Positions 26,251-34,899 of a DNA stretch of 64,000 nt are shown here, piece after piece. Source of the stretch: Methanosarcina mazei S-6. GTDB taxonomy: Archaea > Halobacteriota > Methanosarcinia > Methanosarcinales > Methanosarcinaceae. Made by a program: the position numbers and the translations under genes. The stretch lies in the NCBI RefSeq assembly GCF_000970205.1, contig NZ_CP009512.1:992001-1056000 (forward strand), read 5' to 3'. The notes beneath the pieces were generated by a model. The model had not been told where the DNA came from. It did not search any database and saw only the letters and a program-made list of their open reading frames with translations. Position 1 is the stretch's first letter. The number at the start of each line of letters is the position of its first letter.

Positions 26251-26292
26251 TATCGAGCAGGATTTATCGAGCAGGATTTATCGAGCAGGATT
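26251..26292. repeat. Three exact 14-bp copies containing the tiaS stop codon
   Basis: The 14-base unit tatcgagcaggatt occurs at 26251-26264, 26265-26278 and 26279-26292. On the minus strand the tiaS coding end (Asn-Pro-Ala-Arg-stop, TAA at 26278-26280) lies in the third copy. Because 14 is not a multiple of three, the copies are not in the same frame. Confidence 0.95.
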
Positions 26293-27564
26293 AAGTCTCA
26301 TGTCTCTGCGCTCTTCTCTTACAAGCGGCTTTGCGAGGTGCCTCCTGGCGCAAGGGGGTACTTCATAGAGGCCGGGGTCAAGGTCCCTGTCCCCTTCAAA
26401 TCTGACTTTTGAAGGGGAATCCGTTCCACATTTTTTGCAGCGGAACCCCTGCCCTTTGCCTGAGGATTTCATGTGTTTTCCGCATTCAGGGCATATGGGG
26501 TTTTCTTCCCTGTACACCGGGGCAAGAGATTTGATTTCGATTTTTTCAATATTAAGGGTCCCGGAAGTGACACTTCCTGAGAGACAGATAAGATCTCCGG
26601 GGACGAGTTTTCTTATAAGCGACCTGAAATTCTTTGTCGGTTCGAAGGCTGCACAATCAATTTCTGCTCCCTCCCTGTCCCGGACTGCAAAAATGACATG
26701 TCCACCTTCAAGGGTTTTCGGGGCTGCCGAAACCGTGCCTTCAAGCCTGTAGGAGTGCATATCCCTGGTCTCAGCGATATTCTGAGCCGGAAGGAGGTGC
26801 ATGTCAGTTCCCTGGTTAGTCCTGTACACGGCAAAGCGCTCGACAGGCTCAGCCCGGATGAGAGATGCAGCTTTATTTACTATCTCAGGGCTTTCTCCTC
26901 TTATCCCGAACAAAACCGGGTCTGCTGAATGGGGAACACAGACTACTAGCCTGTTTGTAAGGTCCACGGTATCCCATGTTTCGGGATATGTTTCCTTATC
27001 AGCTTCAAAAAAACTTTTTTTATCCACTTCACGCGGAGTTCCCCATCTATCTTTCTGCCTGTACGCCAGATGCTCAAAAGTGAAGTCCAACCCATCCTGA
27101 TCGAGCATTGCCCCGCAGGCTGCAAGTGCACCTATAAGTCCTCTCCCGTTTTTGAATCCCTTTGAGGCGATCCCGAGTATGGAGATAAGGTCTTTTGCTT
27201 TTTTTATTTCAATTACGTCTCTTACAGCCTCTTCCAGAAAACGCATGAGTACAGGCCTGAGCCTTCCGTAATCTTTATCCTGAATAAATACCGCACCCGG
27301 GTTGGTCTTCTCGCACTCCATGCGTGCAAGTTCTTCTATTCTGGATGTTACATGTGCGATTACCTTTTCAGGACAGTCGGTTTTAAGTTTCAGGGCTACT
27401 GCTGCATTTCCCCTTGTTTTATAAGGGATTGTAGGGTTCAGGCGCACGAGGAGAGGCAGGGTTTCTATATTTCCGTATTCCTGAAGTTCCTCAAGCAGCA
27501 GGGCTCCCAGATATGTGGTGCACATGCCTTCGTTTGAGTCCGTATCGTCGATTCCGATGATCAT
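26278..27564 (-). CDS. tiaS: tRNA(Ile2) 2-agmatinylcytidine synthetase TiaS
   Basis: TiaS joins agmatine to cytidine 34 of tRNA(Ile2), letting it read AUA, and is essential in archaea. I start it at ATG 27564, preceded by aagga, so the protein begins MIIGIDDTDSNEGMCTTYLG, the diagnostic N-terminus. Upstream codons to 27657 have no homology. Domains in order: a kinase-like catalytic half, a ferredoxin-like middle with RTNQGTDMHLLPAQN near residues 255-269, an OB-fold region (LEGTVSAAPKTLEGGHVIFAV), and a C-terminal zinc ribbon CPECGKHMKSSGKG with CKKCG. The length of 428 residues is typical. Its last codons form part of a 14-bp tandem repeat. Confidence 0.93.
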   Translation of the reverse strand: MIIGIDDTDSNEGMCTTYLGALLLEELQEYGNIETLPLLVRLNPTIPYKTRGNAAVALKLKTDCPEKVIAHVTSRIEELARMECEKTNPGAVFIQDKDYGRLRPVLMRFLEEAVRDVIEIKKAKDLISILGIASKGFKNGRGLIGALAACGAMLDQDGLDFTFEHLAYRQKDRWGTPREVDKKSFFEADKETYPETWDTVDLTNRLVVCVPHSADPVLFGIRGESPEIVNKAASLIRAEPVERFAVYRTNQGTDMHLLPAQNIAETRDMHSYRLEGTVSAAPKTLEGGHVIFAVRDREGAEIDCAAFEPTKNFRSLIRKLVPGDLICLSGSVTSGTLNIEKIEIKSLAPVYREENPICPECGKHMKSSGKGQGFRCKKCGTDSPSKVRFEGDRDLDPGLYEVPPCARRHLAKPLVREERRDMRLNPAR

Positions 27565-27680
27565 TTTTTTCCTTATCCAGTTTTCTCCCTTAATATTTCT
27601 GCAATTGCGGTCAGGGGAAACCAGCATTTTCGGGATTCTCCGGCTTGTTTTCCCCATCTACTCGCTGACAATGTTGGAGA

Positions 27681-27692
27681 AATATATATATA
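27681..27692 (+). promoter_or_regulatory. TATA box of the HTH regulator gene
   Basis: The run atatatatatag lies 28-39 bases before the ATG at 27720. With archaeal spacing the transcript would start within about 10 bases of the ATG, so the message is probably leaderless or nearly so. Confidence 0.55.
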
Positions 27693-27719
27693 GATGTTCA
27701 AACAGAAATTAATAGCGGA

Positions 27720-28703
27720 ATGACAAAAGAGGTTCTCATACATCAAATTATTGATGTATTGGCACGTGCGGGTTTTGCACTCTCTGACCGCTGTAATATA
27801 CGCCCGAGGAGCTTTGACGTTGCCGCACGAAAAGATGATACACTATTACTTTGCAAGGTTTTATTTAATATTGACGGCCTGAACGAAGAAACAGCAAGGG
27901 AGATGAAATATCTTGCTGAGTATCTGGGAGGTTCCGCTATCGTGGTCGGAGCCAAGACAAGGGACCAGATGCTTGAAGACAGCGTTGTCTACATGCGCTA
28001 TGATATCCTTGCCCTCAGCGTCCAGACCCTGTATGATTACTTTGTTGAAAATATCAGACCTCTGGTATCGGCAGCACCTGGAGGGCTTTATGTCTCAATA
28101 GAGGGAGACCTCCTTAAGAAGGCAAGAACCACCCAGTCCATGTCCCTCGGGACTCTGGCTTCTATGGTGGGGGTTTCAAGAAGAACTATCAGCAAGTATG
28201 AAGAAGAAGGCATGGACGCGTCCATTGACGTCGTGCTCCATCTTGAGGACATTTTCGGGGTAGAGCTGGCAAAACCCATAGATATCCTGAAGTCCTGCGG
28301 GAGCAGAAAGCCGAGGAAAAAAGCAGAGCCTGAAAAGGAGGAGCCAAAGGGGAAACCCGGAACGCTTTTGCCCGAAGACCTTATCTTGAATACAATTTCA
28401 ATGCTGGGGTATGATGTGCTCCCTACAGCTCAGGCACCTTTCAAAGCCATCTCCAGGGATAAGTCTTCGGTTATCCTTACAGGTGTGAGCGAATTCAATA
28501 CAACCGTAATCAAGAGGGCTCACCTTATGAGCAGCATTTCCTGCATTACGGAAACACAGTCCGTGTTCATAATTAACGGGCGTTCCAAACTGAAATCCGT
28601 TGAAAATACGGTGCTTATAGAAAAGAAAGAACTAGACACTATAAGTGATTCTCAGGAACTCCTCGATTTTATAGAGGAACGCAAGGATACTCATGAGGCA
28701 TAA
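27720..28703 (+). CDS. Archaeal HTH-type transcriptional regulator (MJ0586-like family)
   Basis: The 327-residue protein matches the conserved archaeal putative HTH regulator family. The N-terminal third (KEVLIHQIIDVLARAGFALSDRC, RPRSFDVAARKD) resembles a restriction-endonuclease-like fold. A lambda-repressor-type HTH follows near residues 145-165 (SLGTLASMVGVSRRTISKYE). The C-terminal part (about 215-327) repeats a fold like the N-terminus (DLILNTISMLGYDVLPTAQAPFKA; SSVILTGV). No ligand is known. It is divergent from tiaS across 155 bases. Confidence 0.85.
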   Translation: MTKEVLIHQIIDVLARAGFALSDRCNIRPRSFDVAARKDDTLLLCKVLFNIDGLNEETAREMKYLAEYLGGSAIVVGAKTRDQMLEDSVVYMRYDILALSVQTLYDYFVENIRPLVSAAPGGLYVSIEGDLLKKARTTQSMSLGTLASMVGVSRRTISKYEEEGMDASIDVVLHLEDIFGVELAKPIDILKSCGSRKPRKKAEPEKEEPKGKPGTLLPEDLILNTISMLGYDVLPTAQAPFKAISRDKSSVILTGVSEFNTTVIKRAHLMSSISCITETQSVFIINGRSKLKSVENTVLIEKKELDTISDSQELLDFIEERKDTHEA

Positions 28704-28840
28704 ACTGCTTCTTTTTCCTGAGGTTCGGAGAGGACCCTGAGACAAACTATTTTTCTCTTCCTCTGGATTTACTTCCGTTTTTAAGGGTGCGGTAAAGCTC
28801 CAAAAACCTAATATATCACTGTTTCAATCTAAATCCCTCA

Positions 28841-29449
28841 ATGACGGTAAAGATTGCAGTGCTGGTCTCTGGACGGGGTTCAAATCTCCAGGCGATCATA
28901 GATAGCATTGAAAAGGGCTACATAAAAAACGCGGCAGTTAATGTAGTTATCTCCAACAAAGCCGATGCTTATGCGCTCGAACGTGCAAAAAACCACGGTA
29001 TCAGTGCTGTCTTTCTTGACTCCAGAGGGCGGGACAGAGCTGAATATGACAGGGAAATCCTGAAAGTGCTCAGACAGTATGATACTGACCTCCTTTTGCT
29101 TGCAGGCTATTTCCGGCTTCTGGGAAGCGAGATTATTAATGCATACCGGAACAGGATACTGAACATCCATCCCTCTCTTCTCCCGGCTTTCAAAGGGCTT
29201 CATGCCCAGAAACAGGCTTTTGAATATGGGGTAAAGGTTGCCGGCTGCACTGTTCATTTTGTAGACGAAGGTCTCGATTCAGGTCCGATTATTATCCAGA
29301 GATGCGTGCCTGTGCTCCCGGGAGATACCGAAGAGACCCTTACTGACAGGATTCTTGAGCAGGAGCATATTATCTATCCCGAAGCTGTCAGGCTTTTTGT
29401 CGAGGGGAAACTTAAAGTTGAGGGCAGGAACGTAACAGCCCCTGATTAA
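28841..29449 (+). CDS. purN: Phosphoribosylglycinamide formyltransferase (GART)
   Basis: PurN transfers the formyl group of 10-formyl-tetrahydrofolate to glycinamide ribonucleotide in purine synthesis. The 202-residue protein shows AVLVSGRGSNLQAIID at residues 6-21, LLLAGYFRLLG near 87-97, the catalytic triad around ILNIHPSLLPAFKGLHAQ near 106-123 (Asn, His) and GCTVHFVDEGLDSGPII near 133-149 (Asp). A folate-using enzyme is notable in a methanogen and fits the downstream tetrahydrofolate genes. A TATA-like aatatatca lies about 30 bases before the ATG, so the leader is very short. Confidence 0.94.
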   Translation: MTVKIAVLVSGRGSNLQAIIDSIEKGYIKNAAVNVVISNKADAYALERAKNHGISAVFLDSRGRDRAEYDREILKVLRQYDTDLLLLAGYFRLLGSEIINAYRNRILNIHPSLLPAFKGLHAQKQAFEYGVKVAGCTVHFVDEGLDSGPIIIQRCVPVLPGDTEETLTDRILEQEHIIYPEAVRLFVEGKLKVEGRNVTAPD

Positions 29450-30006
29450 GACCTTTGAAAAGGAAGATAAAGGAACCCGGGATTTCATCAGTTTTATCAT
29501 GAGGTGCAAGACTGGAGAGAATCAGACCCTGAGCTGGAGTAAAGTTTTCCAGAAAACATAGTTCCATATAGCAATTTCAGCTTCGCAGGTTAGAATACTT
29601 CTTTCAAAAAAAGAAGGCGCACCAAAACGGAACAGATTTTACCCATTAGTATCTTCATTAGTGTATTCATCCGCTGGTATCTTCATCAATACCCTGATGG
29701 TTATAAGTACATGAAATTATATTACTCACGCGAAATTGCCCCTTCAACCGAAAGCTTTCAATATTACATAATTTCCTGAGTCTAAAGATTACTCAGAAAA
29801 TTTTTCATTAACCTTTAAATGAGTCTGAATGAGATCCCTTATCTCAGTATAAAGTTCATTTCAATCAGAGCTCCTTTAATCAGAGCTCTTTTAAATCCGG
29901 AAGGTTGTAAAACCTCCTGATAAATCTGCCTATGAAGAAATTCAATTAACTCTATCAAGAAACCCTTAAAACAAGTTTTAAATGCATGAGTTATAAGGTG
30001 ACAGTG
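29450..30006. other. Intergenic region before glyA
   Basis: No gene is supported. Near 29643-29690 there is an imperfect direct repeat of tagtatcttcat, and near 29865-29892 one of tcagagctc followed by tttaat. The ribosome binding site aggtga at 29995-30000 sits six bases before the preferred glyA ATG. Confidence 0.35.
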
Positions 30007-31245
30007 ATGTCTTATATTGAAAAAATTGACCCGGAATTGTTCGAGGCTATCAAAAATGAAGCCGATCGTCAGGAACACAAGCTGAACCTGATCGCATCAG
30101 AAAACTATGCGAGCAGGGCTGTTATGGAAGCCCAGGGCTCTATTATGACCAACAAGTATGCCGAAGGATATTCCGGTAAACGCTATTACGGAGGCTGCGA
30201 TTTCGTTGACGTTGCCGAAAATCTCGCCATTGCAAGGGCAAAGGAACTTTTCGGGGCAAAGTATGTAAACGTCCAGCCTCACTCAGGTTCAGGTGCCAAC
30301 ATGGCTGTTTATTTCTCTGTGCTGCAGCCGGGGGATACTATCCTGTCCATGGACCTCTCTCACGGCGGACACCTTTCTCACGGCAGCCCTGTAAGTTTCT
30401 CAGGAAAACTCTATAACATCGTGCCCTATGGGGTCAGCAAAGAGACCGAAGCCCTGGATTACGATGAGCTCCTTAAACTGGCAAAAGAATGCAAGCCCAG
30501 GATGATAGTATGCGGAGCTTCAGCCTATCCCCGTGTGATTGATTTTAAAAGGTTCAGGGAAATTGCTGATGAGGTCGGAGCTTACCTCCTTGCAGATATT
30601 GCACACATCGCAGGACTTGTAGTTGCAGGCGTACACCCGAGCCCTGTTCCTTATGCGGATTTTGTTACCACAACCACCCACAAGACCCTGCGCGGTCCCA
30701 GGGGCGGAATGATTATCTCGAAGACTGAAGAGCTTGCAATAGGCGTGAACAAAGCGGTTTTCCCGGGTATCCAGGGCGGCCCCCTCATGCATATCATAGC
30801 TGCAAAAGCTGTTGCCTTCAAAGAAGCCATGAGCGAAGAGTTCAGGCAGGACCAGGATCAGACCGTAAAGAACGCAAAGGTCCTGTGTTCATGTCTGAAG
30901 CAGAAAGGTTTTGATATTGTTTCAGGCGGCACCGACAACCACCTTATGCTTGTAAATCTCAATAATATGAATATTACAGGAAAGGACGCTGAAGCTGCAC
31001 TGAGCAAAGCCGGGATCATCGCCAACAAAAACACAGTTCCTTTCGAGACCCGCAGCCCATTCGTAACCAGCGGGGTAAGGCTCGGGACCCCTTCCTGCAC
31101 CACAAGGGGCATGAAAGAAAAGGAAATGGAACTGGTTGCAGACTACATCGAGGCTGCAATAAAGAATTCGGAAAACGATGCTCTTCTGTCGGAAATCAAT
31201 ATTAAGGTAAGGGATCTCTGTTTAAAGTTCCCTGTTTACGAATAA
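30007..31245 (+). CDS. glyA: Serine hydroxymethyltransferase
   Basis: GlyA interconverts serine and glycine, passing the one-carbon unit to tetrahydropterin; Methanosarcina enzymes are tetrahydrofolate-specific. I start at ATG 30007, with aggtga six bases upstream, which gives 412 residues. The frame also opens seven codons earlier without a site. The PLP enzyme shows [16 protein letters not shown] near residues 20-35, [11 protein letters not shown] near 57-67, and the PLP-binding lysine in [14 protein letters not shown] near 224-237, all as in bacterial-type SHMT. It is 24 bases upstream of folD, so the two are almost certainly co-transcribed. Confidence 0.96.
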   Translation: MSYIEKIDPELFEAIKNEADRQEHKLNLIASENYASRAVMEAQGSIMTNKYAEGYSGKRYYGGCDFVDVAENLAIARAKELFGAKYVNVQPHSGSGANMAVYFSVLQPGDTILSMDLSHGGHLSHGSPVSFSGKLYNIVPYGVSKETEALDYDELLKLAKECKPRMIVCGASAYPRVIDFKRFREIADEVGAYLLADIAHIAGLVVAGVHPSPVPYADFVTTTTHKTLRGPRGGMIISKTEELAIGVNKAVFPGIQGGPLMHIIAAKAVAFKEAMSEEFRQDQDQTVKNAKVLCSCLKQKGFDIVSGGTDNHLMLVNLNNMNITGKDAEAALSKAGIIANKNTVPFETRSPFVTSGVRLGTPSCTTRGMKEKEMELVADYIEAAIKNSENDALLSEINIKVRDLCLKFPVYE

Positions 31246-31269
31246 TTGAGGAGATAGGGGGTTTACCAT

Positions 31270-32133
31270 TTGTTAGATGAAAGCTATGAGTCACGTATCA
31301 TAGATGGAAAAGTCCTTGCACAGCAGGTCGAAGAAGAGGTAAGGTCAGGAGTAGAAGACCTTGAAAGCAACAGGGGAATTACTCCCGGGCTTGCCACCAT
31401 CCTTGTAGGGGATGACCCTGCATCAAAGATGTATGTCCGCCTGAAGCACAGAGCCTGTGAGCGTGTGGGCATAAGAGCAGAAGACTTCCTTCTTCCTGCA
31501 GATTCTACCCAGGAAGAACTTCTTGCCCTGATCGATTCCCTTAACAATAACAAGGATGTGCACGGCATCCTGCTTCAGCTGCCTTTGCCAGAGCATTTCT
31601 CTCCGCAGGAAGCAATGGAAGCCATATCTCCTGCAAAGGATGCAGACGGTTTTCATCCCTATAATATGGGAAAACTCATGATAGGGGATGAAGGGCTTGT
31701 CCCATGTACTCCGCACGGGGTAATCAGGGCACTCGAAGAGTATAATGTGCCTGTCAAGGGGAAAAATGCGGTTATTGTCGGACACAGCAATGTTGTGGGA
31801 AAACCAATGGCAGCAATGCTTCTTAATAGAAATGCAAGCGTTTCTGTCTGCCACATCTTCACCGATGACCTGAAGAAATACACCCTTGGTGCCGATATCC
31901 TTGTTGTTGCAGCAGGAGTCAAACACCTTATTAAAGCCGACATGGTTAAGGAAGGGGCTGTAATTTTCGATGTGGGAATCACCAAAGAAGAGGACGGTGT
32001 ATACGGGGACGTGGATTTCGAAAATGTAATCAAAAAAGCTTCCCTTATCACTCCCGTCCCTGGCGGTGTAGGACCCCTGACAGTTGCCATGCTTATGAAG
32101 CACGTACTTATGTGTGCTGAGAAAAGCCTTTAA
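31270..32133 (+). CDS. folD: Methylene-tetrahydrofolate dehydrogenase / methenyl-tetrahydrofolate cyclohydrolase
   Basis: FolD oxidises methylene-tetrahydrofolate and hydrolyses methenyl-tetrahydrofolate, giving the formyl-folate used by PurN. The 287-residue protein starts at TTG 31270 with gaggagata upstream, and no ATG in frame fits better. It carries the Lys/Tyr active-site region [17 protein letters not shown] (residues about 55-71) and [15 protein letters not shown] near 97-111. The NADP-binding [14 protein letters not shown] lies near 173-186, and the C-terminal [18 protein letters not shown] near 260-277. It follows glyA directly, and a hairpin overlaps its stop. Confidence 0.95.
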   Translation: MLDESYESRIIDGKVLAQQVEEEVRSGVEDLESNRGITPGLATILVGDDPASKMYVRLKHRACERVGIRAEDFLLPADSTQEELLALIDSLNNNKDVHGILLQLPLPEHFSPQEAMEAISPAKDADGFHPYNMGKLMIGDEGLVPCTPHGVIRALEEYNVPVKGKNAVIVGHSNVVGKPMAAMLLNRNASVSVCHIFTDDLKKYTLGADILVVAAGVKHLIKADMVKEGAVIFDVGITKEEDGVYGDVDFENVIKKASLITPVPGGVGPLTVAMLMKHVLMCAEKSL

Positions 32134-32160
32134 TTTTTTAATTTAAGGCTTTTCCTTTTA
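32121..32160 (+). terminator. Terminator-like hairpin overlapping the folD stop
   Basis: GAAAAGCCTT at 32121-32130 pairs with AAGGCTTTTC at 32145-32154. The TAA stop at 32131-32133 lies at the start of the loop, and cttttatg follows. Stem 10 bp, loop 14 nt, mostly A and T. Confidence 0.6.
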
Positions 32161-32864
32161 TGATGAAAAGAGCCGGTTCAATTTTCCGGAAAAAACAAGT
32201 AAATTTGTTTTTTGATTGCATCGAACTGGAGCCAAATTTTATTTTTTCTTAGTCTGTCAGCCCGGGTTATTCTTTTCATATTTTATAAATGCTTTTTATT
32301 ATTCTGAAATTGACTTTTCCTTATTGTGATAAACTAATTTTACACATCAATATTTTTATCTATCATTGAAGCTTATTTTATTAACATTCCTGTTCGCCAT
32401 TAATAAACAATCAAAATTATTGATGAAAACTTAAATAAATAGTCTGGCTCTCATAAAGTTTCCAGGCGTTAAACTGGTGTTTATAATCCCTAAACAAATA
32501 TACCTGATATATTGACAGTATGGATACCTGATATAGTGACAGTTACTGTTCCCACAGGCAGTCTTCACTGTTTCCATATTGTTCCTCTAACCCGAAACAA
32601 AATCTCCAGATCCCTCAGTTTCCACATATATGGTTTTCAGGAATTCTGAATTCCTTTATTCTCAAGCTTAACCAAATATAAGTTCCATTTCCCTTTCAGA
32701 TCCCCCAGTACCCGTTTCGCAGCCGGAATTTTTTTTCTTGCTTGCAGAAAGTCTTTCAGATGGCGGAGTGGAAGGCTTTCAGCAATATCCACGGACGAGT
32801 ATTGTCATATTTATCAGCGCTGTTGCGCTACTGATTTAGTATCTATATAACCTGGTTGTCAAAA
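32161..32864. other. Intergenic region with a 24-bp direct repeat
   Basis: No gene is supported in about 700 bases. A tandem pair of 24-base units lies at 32501-32524 and 32525-32548 (tacctgatatattgacagt / tacctgatatagtgacagt, 18 of the first 19 positions equal). A further tatataa element near 32843-32849 lies too close to the following ATG to be a normal TATA box for it. Confidence 0.45.
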
Positions 32865-34091
32865 ATGGTAATTAATACTGATATTTGCGGTATAAAAGTA
32901 GGAGACCAGTATCCTGCACATGTAATGGGTATTATTAATCTGAGCCCTGAGTCTTTTTACAATGGTTCAATTATAAGTCCTGACTCTACACTTGAGACCG
33001 CCCAAAAAATGGTTGAAGACGGAGCAACTTTCCTGGACATAGGTGCCCGGTCAACATGGCGCTTTTCAGAACCTATTAGCAGAAAAGAAGAACTTGACCG
33101 CTTACTTCCCGTGCTTGAAGCTCTGGAAGGCAATGTGGACGCTGTGGTCTCAGTTGATACCATGTTTTCCGAAATAGCAGAGGAAGTTCTTAAAAGAGGG
33201 GCACAGGTCATAAACGATGTTTCCGGCTTTACGGCGGATCCCAGGATGATGGAAGTGGTGGCAGACAACGGCTGTCCGGCTGTGGTTATGGCTTCCAAAA
33301 AAGCCCCCGGAGACCTCCTGGGCATGGATGCCATTATTGAAGCCCTTGATTCCATTATACAGGCTGCTGAGTCCAGGGGCATAGCGTCTGAAAGCCTCAT
33401 CCTTGACCCTGCGATAGGAAGATGGATGGACGAGAAGCAGCCCATGTACGACTTTGAGACTTTGGACGATTTCGAGCGCCTTAAGATCTTTGAAAAACCT
33501 CTGCTTGCAGCCCTTTCAAGAAAATCCTTCATAGGTGAAGTCCTTGGAAAGCCGGCAGATGAAAGGCTCTATGGCAGCCTGGCTGCAGCGGCGATTGCTG
33601 TCTATAAAGGCGCACATATTATCCGTACACACGATGTACCTGCAACTTCTGACGTTGTCAGGCTTTCAGGAGCCCTGAGGAGCCGCACAAGTGTTGTAAA
33701 GGAAGGCAGGTATGAAGTTTCGGTGCTTGAAGTGAAAACCCCGCAGGACGCGGGCATTGCAATGAGAAATATCGGAGCCACAAGAGTCGGTTCACAGGTT
33801 ATGCAGGGAAAAAGCGTTCATCTTGTTTTAAAAATAAGGAACCTTACAACCACGGAAGCTCTGATAATTAAACAGGAGATGCTTGCAAGGGGAGGAGATG
33901 CAGCCCTCGCCAGGGATGCTGTTTCCCATGAAACGGAAGCTACCGATGTTCTTGTTATGGGAACCCTGCTGCAATTTGAGCGTCTTGCACGTAAACTGGA
34001 TGGGCAGGCCCGTTCTTTGCCGCTTATCGCCGAGATGATTCGCGAATGCATATCTAATCGGACTAACCTGGAATACAGATATTTGAGGTAA
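32865..34091 (+). CDS. Dihydropteroate synthase-like protein with C-terminal extension
   Basis: The N-terminal part (about 270 residues) is a pterin-binding barrel like dihydropteroate synthase (FolP). It shows VMGIINLSPESFYNG near residues 20-34, the pyrophosphate-binding loop DGATFLDIGARSTW near 48-61, SVDTMFSEIAEEVL near 97-110, NDVSGFTADP near 117-126, and the late ALSRKSFIGEVLG. It is followed by about 130 residues (VSVLEVKTPQDAGIAMRNIG... to the end) that do not belong to FolP. The ATG at 32865 is preferred over a TTG three codons earlier. The context (purN, glyA, folD, metV, metF) suggests folate or a related pterin is its product, but the reaction is inferred. Confidence 0.75.
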   Translation: MVINTDICGIKVGDQYPAHVMGIINLSPESFYNGSIISPDSTLETAQKMVEDGATFLDIGARSTWRFSEPISRKEELDRLLPVLEALEGNVDAVVSVDTMFSEIAEEVLKRGAQVINDVSGFTADPRMMEVVADNGCPAVVMASKKAPGDLLGMDAIIEALDSIIQAAESRGIASESLILDPAIGRWMDEKQPMYDFETLDDFERLKIFEKPLLAALSRKSFIGEVLGKPADERLYGSLAAAAIAVYKGAHIIRTHDVPATSDVVRLSGALRSRTSVVKEGRYEVSVLEVKTPQDAGIAMRNIGATRVGSQVMQGKSVHLVLKIRNLTTTEALIIKQEMLARGGDAALARDAVSHETEATDVLVMGTLLQFERLARKLDGQARSLPLIAEMIRECISNRTNLEYRYLR

Positions 34092-34093
34092 TT

Positions 34094-34708
34094 ATGATCA
34101 TAACTTCAGCAAAACCCTTTGAAGAAATCCTGGACATGTTAAAAGACGAAGATAATATTTTTATTGTCGGATGCAACGTGTGCGCTGCAAAACTGAAGAC
34201 AGGAGGAGAACCTGAAGTCCGGGAGATGTGCAGAAAACTTGAAGAGAGCGGAAAGCATGTGGTGGGCTGGTCTCTCCCGACCGCTGCTTGCAGCATACGT
34301 TCTTATGATTCTCTTGTCGAAAAAAGCGAGAAAATAAATGACGCAAGCTGTGTTCTTGTTATGGGCTGCGGTAGTGGAGTTTCTGCTGTTGCGACTGTTG
34401 TGGACCTGCCTATATACGGTTCAAACAACACGCTTTCGCTTGGCGGCTCCAGTGGAGGAAAATTGCTTTCTGACCAGTGTGTTATGTGCGGGGACTGTAC
34501 TATAAGTCAGTACGGGGGGCTCTGTCCGAAATCTCAGTGCCCCAAAGCCCTTCTCAACGGACCCTGCGGAGGGTCTGTGGAAGGGATGTGTGAGGTCAAC
34601 AGGGATAAAGACTGTGTCTGGTATCTTATTTATGATCGTCTGAATAAAATAAACAGGCTGGATCTTCTTTATGTCACCCATGCTCCCCAGGAACATGGGA
34701 CTAAATAA
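34094..34708 (+). CDS. metV: MetV-type zinc-binding partner of methylene-tetrahydrofolate reductase
   Basis: MetV is the small partner of MetF in many anaerobes. It matches the MTHFR C-terminal zinc-binding domain family. The 204-residue protein is Cys-rich: VGCNVCAAKLKTGGE near residues 25-39, TAACSIRSY, VMGCGSGVSA, and a tight cluster QCVMCGDCTISQYGGLCPKSQCPK near 128-151 followed by LNGPCGGSVEGMCEV. These suggest zinc and iron-sulfur binding. It starts two bases after the preceding stop, so translation is coupled. Its last 12 codons and stop are duplicated about 170 bases downstream. Confidence 0.87.
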   Translation: MIITSAKPFEEILDMLKDEDNIFIVGCNVCAAKLKTGGEPEVREMCRKLEESGKHVVGWSLPTAACSIRSYDSLVEKSEKINDASCVLVMGCGSGVSAVATVVDLPIYGSNNTLSLGGSSGGKLLSDQCVMCGDCTISQYGGLCPKSQCPKALLNGPCGGSVEGMCEVNRDKDCVWYLIYDRLNKINRLDLLYVTHAPQEHGTK

Positions 34709-34715
34709 TTTAATT
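34672..34715. repeat. 3' end of metV, original of a downstream duplication
   Basis: The segment from tgtcacccatgctcc through the TAA to aataattta is repeated at 34841-34880 with about three-quarters identity and one three-base indel. It encodes the C-terminal HAPQEHG and stop. Confidence 0.75.
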
Positions 34716-34722
34716 AACTTTT

Positions 34723-34786
34723 CGACTCAGTTGCAAATATAGTGATTTTTAATTTTATCTCATCATGAGACTCTGGAACTGAGTCG
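34723..34786 (+). other. Inverted repeat between metV and metF
   Basis: CGACTCAGTT at 34723-34732 is exactly complementary to AACTGAGTCG at 34777-34786, separated by 44 bases of AT-rich DNA holding a smaller catcatgag palindrome. In RNA it would form a closed stem just after metV and before the repeated 3' segment. Confidence 0.55.
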
Positions 34787-34840
34787 CAATTTTCATAAAT
34801 TATACCACTTTTTATATAATAAGGGGCTTGATTTCTTTAC

Positions 34841-34880
34841 GTCCTTATGCTCCACAGGAGCATGGATTTAAATAATTTCA
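34841..34880. repeat. Noncoding duplicate of the metV 3' end upstream of metF
   Basis: gtccttatgctccacaggag at 34841-34860, then catggatttaaataattt, mirrors the metV coding end and stop in the same order. It is not part of any gene and ends about 20 bases before the metF start. Confidence 0.75.
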
Positions 34881-34899
34881 TACCTAATATTCTTATTTA

